A DNA stretch of 64,000 bases from the NCBI GenBank assembly GCA_030762895.1, contig CM061063.1, forward strand, positions 215,242,103 to 215,306,102, given 5' to 3'. This document shows positions 62,628 through 64,000 of the stretch, piece by piece. The stretch is from Sophora flavescens (Eukaryota; Streptophyta; Magnoliopsida; Fabales; Fabaceae). Every line of letters starts with the position of its first letter. Position 1 is the first letter of the stretch. The position numbers and the translations under genes are program-made. Below the pieces are notes generated by a model. It had not been told where the DNA came from. It saw only the letters and a program-made list of their open reading frames with translations, and searched no databases.

Positions 62628-63673
62628 TGGGTTCTGTGAGTAACTCAAATCCATTAACACCAAATTCTGTTTTCAAGGACTGTTCTCAAGGGATTTGCAG
62701 CATCTATTGTCCTCAATGGTGCTCCATCATTTACTCTCCTCCTCCTCCTTCATTCATTCTTGGTGATGACAACACATATGATGATGATGACTCTTCAAGC
62801 TTTCAATTCTCACCTCTCATAATTGCTGTCATTGGAATCTTAGCAAGTACTTTCATCTTGGTCATTTCCTATACCATTTTTTCAAGGTTCTGCAGGCTTA
62901 GAGGTGGTGGTAGAACCAATGACCCCACCTCACAAAATGCAGTGAACAACAATGAATTGGCTCAAGTTTCTTCATCTTCTTCTGGCTTAGATGAGACTCT
63001 CATCAAATCCATCACTGTTTGTAAGTACAAGAAAAGTGGTGTGTTGGTTGAAGGCAGTGATTGTTCTGTGTGTTTGAGTGAGTTTGAAGAGAATGAAAAC
63101 CTGAGATTATTGCCAAAATGTAACCATGCTTTTCATCTTCCTTGTATTGATACTTGGTTGAAATCTCATTCAACTTGTCCTTTGTGCCGTTCCAACATCT
63201 CTTTCACAAGAGATAGTAATCCAACAATATTGATGGAAGCACCAGCTAGCATGAATATGAATGCTTTAGAATACCAACAAAGGGGTAGTGATGTTGTTAT
63301 AGTTATTCAGAGTTCAGAGACAAGTACTACACAGCATGAAGATGTGGCTATTAGTTTTGGTGATGAAGTTCTTGTCACAAAGTGGCCAGTGGAAGATGCT
63401 GATGCTGATGATGGAGAGAATATTGAAGAGTTAGATGGGAATGTGAGAAGGGTATATGTAAGTGATATATTGAATGAAAGTGAACATGATTTGGAGTTGG
63501 AGAGGGATGGATCTGATATGGGATCATCAAGAGGAACTGAAGGAGAAGAAAGTGAAGAGAATGGTAAAGGAATTAGAGTGGTGAATATGGTGAAGAGATG
63601 TGCATCAACAGGGAGATCTATGTTCACAAGGTATGGTAGTAGTAAGGGCATGGATTCTGTTCTTCCAAATTGA
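62627..63673 (+). CDS. RING-H2 finger protein, ATL family (ATL51/52-like), E3 ubiquitin ligase
   Basis: 348 residues, no intron, as usual in this family. A short N-terminal part has CSQGICSIYCPQWC followed by a proline run, characteristic of the ATL51-54 subgroup. A membrane segment spans about residues 62-86. The GLD signature lies at 120-122. The RING-H2 finger has Cys146, Cys149, Cys165, His167, His170, Cys173, Cys184 and Cys187, with the conserved Trp177 that contacts the E2 enzyme. All eight metal ligands are present. The C-terminal half is acidic and low in complexity. ATL proteins are membrane-bound ubiquitin ligases, many responding to defence or nitrogen signals; the substrate cannot be told here. 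The start follows three uORFs. Confidence 0.92.
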   Translation: MGSVSNSNPLTPNSVFKDCSQGICSIYCPQWCSIIYSPPPPSFILGDDNTYDDDDSSSFQFSPLIIAVIGILASTFILVISYTIFSRFCRLRGGGRTNDPTSQNAVNNNELAQVSSSSSGLDETLIKSITVCKYKKSGVLVEGSDCSVCLSEFEENENLRLLPKCNHAFHLPCIDTWLKSHSTCPLCRSNISFTRDSNPTILMEAPASMNMNALEYQQRGSDVVIVIQSSETSTTQHEDVAISFGDEVLVTKWPVEDADADDGENIEELDGNVRRVYVSDILNESEHDLELERDGSDMGSSRGTEGEESEENGKGIRVVNMVKRCASTGRSMFTRYGSSKGMDSVLPN

Positions 63674-63874
63674 TGCCATGTTTTCAAGATTTCTGTAACA
63701 TTTTAGCTTATTAACTTGATTTAAGATTCTTGATGATCCCAGGGTTACTCAATGTGAAATTTGACACAATTTTTACCCTCAAAGATTTGTTTTAGCAATT
63801 TGTACGTGTGAAGTGCGATAACTTCGATAATTTAACTATTAACATGATTCATGATACAACATTATGACATCATA
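63674..63874. other. ATL 3' flank
   Basis: An AT-rich 3' UTR and spacer. No clear polyadenylation signal stands out. Confidence 0.4.
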
Positions 63875-63935
63875 TAACCCATGTAGCCGATCCTATCTAA
63901 TGGGATAAGACTTGATTGTTATTGTTGTTGTTATA
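63875..63935 (+). mobile_element. 3' end of a TTG-tailed retroposon
   Basis: ATGTAGCCGATCCTATCTAA, then TGGGATAAGACTTGATTG, then a run of TTG units, matches the known 3' end of plant SINE/LINE retroposons with TTG tails (TS-type). Only the 3' end is recognisable. Confidence 0.6.
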
Positions 63936-64000
63936 AGTGTGAAGTAAGATTTGGATTTCCTACATTCACTCGTATCCATCATTGGATCATTATTATTTTA

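Overview
The window is nuclear DNA from a flowering plant, almost certainly a eudicot. The evidence is spliced genes with GT-AG and some GC-AG introns, an intronless ATL-type RING-H2 gene, Ty1/copia and Ty3/gypsy elements, plant hAT elements, an Au-type SINE and AT-rich intergenic DNA. A legume is plausible from the flavour of the small repeats, but I cannot establish it from the sequence.

Only two host genes are supported. The first is DNA2 (Arabidopsis name JHS1), the RecB-like nuclease/helicase of DNA replication. I reconstruct 34 exons from 8405 to 59234 on the + strand. The coding length is 4191 bp (1396 residues), spread over about 51 kb. All joins keep frame. The Fe-S nuclease and the superfamily-1 helicase motifs are present, so the gene looks intact although its introns are packed with transposons. 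Its promoter carries an E2F site, two site II motifs and a telo-box, which fits S-phase expression. The second gene is an ATL51/52-like membrane RING-H2 ubiquitin ligase at 62627-63673 (+), with three short uORFs.

Layout. 1-40: an inverted LTR end. 375-3856: the 3' part and LTR of an Athila/Tat-type gypsy element. 3857-8180: repetitive, non-coding DNA. 8185-8404: DNA2 promoter and 5' UTR. Intron 7: a 3.0-kb hAT element with target duplication, and copia debris. Introns 11-12: copia and gypsy debris, a Harbinger-type MITE and a SINE. Intron 24 (11.1 kb): nested antisense copia elements, one of them rearranged. Intron 29 (7.2 kb): copia and gypsy remnants, a near-perfect LTR foldback and two hAT MITEs. 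Intron 31 (9.3 kb): a sense-strand copia element with TA...TA LTR ends, itself split by a second 3.1-kb hAT. Intron 33: an antisense copia remnant. 59235-62480: intergenic repeats, including a TIR-bounded GC-rich unit. 63875-63935: a TTG-tailed retroposon end.

I found no undescribed multi-gene system. The most unusual points are the cluster of GC-AG introns in DNA2, two independent inverted-LTR structures in its introns (one carrying a PPT-LTR-PBS junction like that of a one-LTR circle), a copia element with TA...TA ends, and an hAT element present together with its own MITE in the same gene. All transposon genes in the window look broken.
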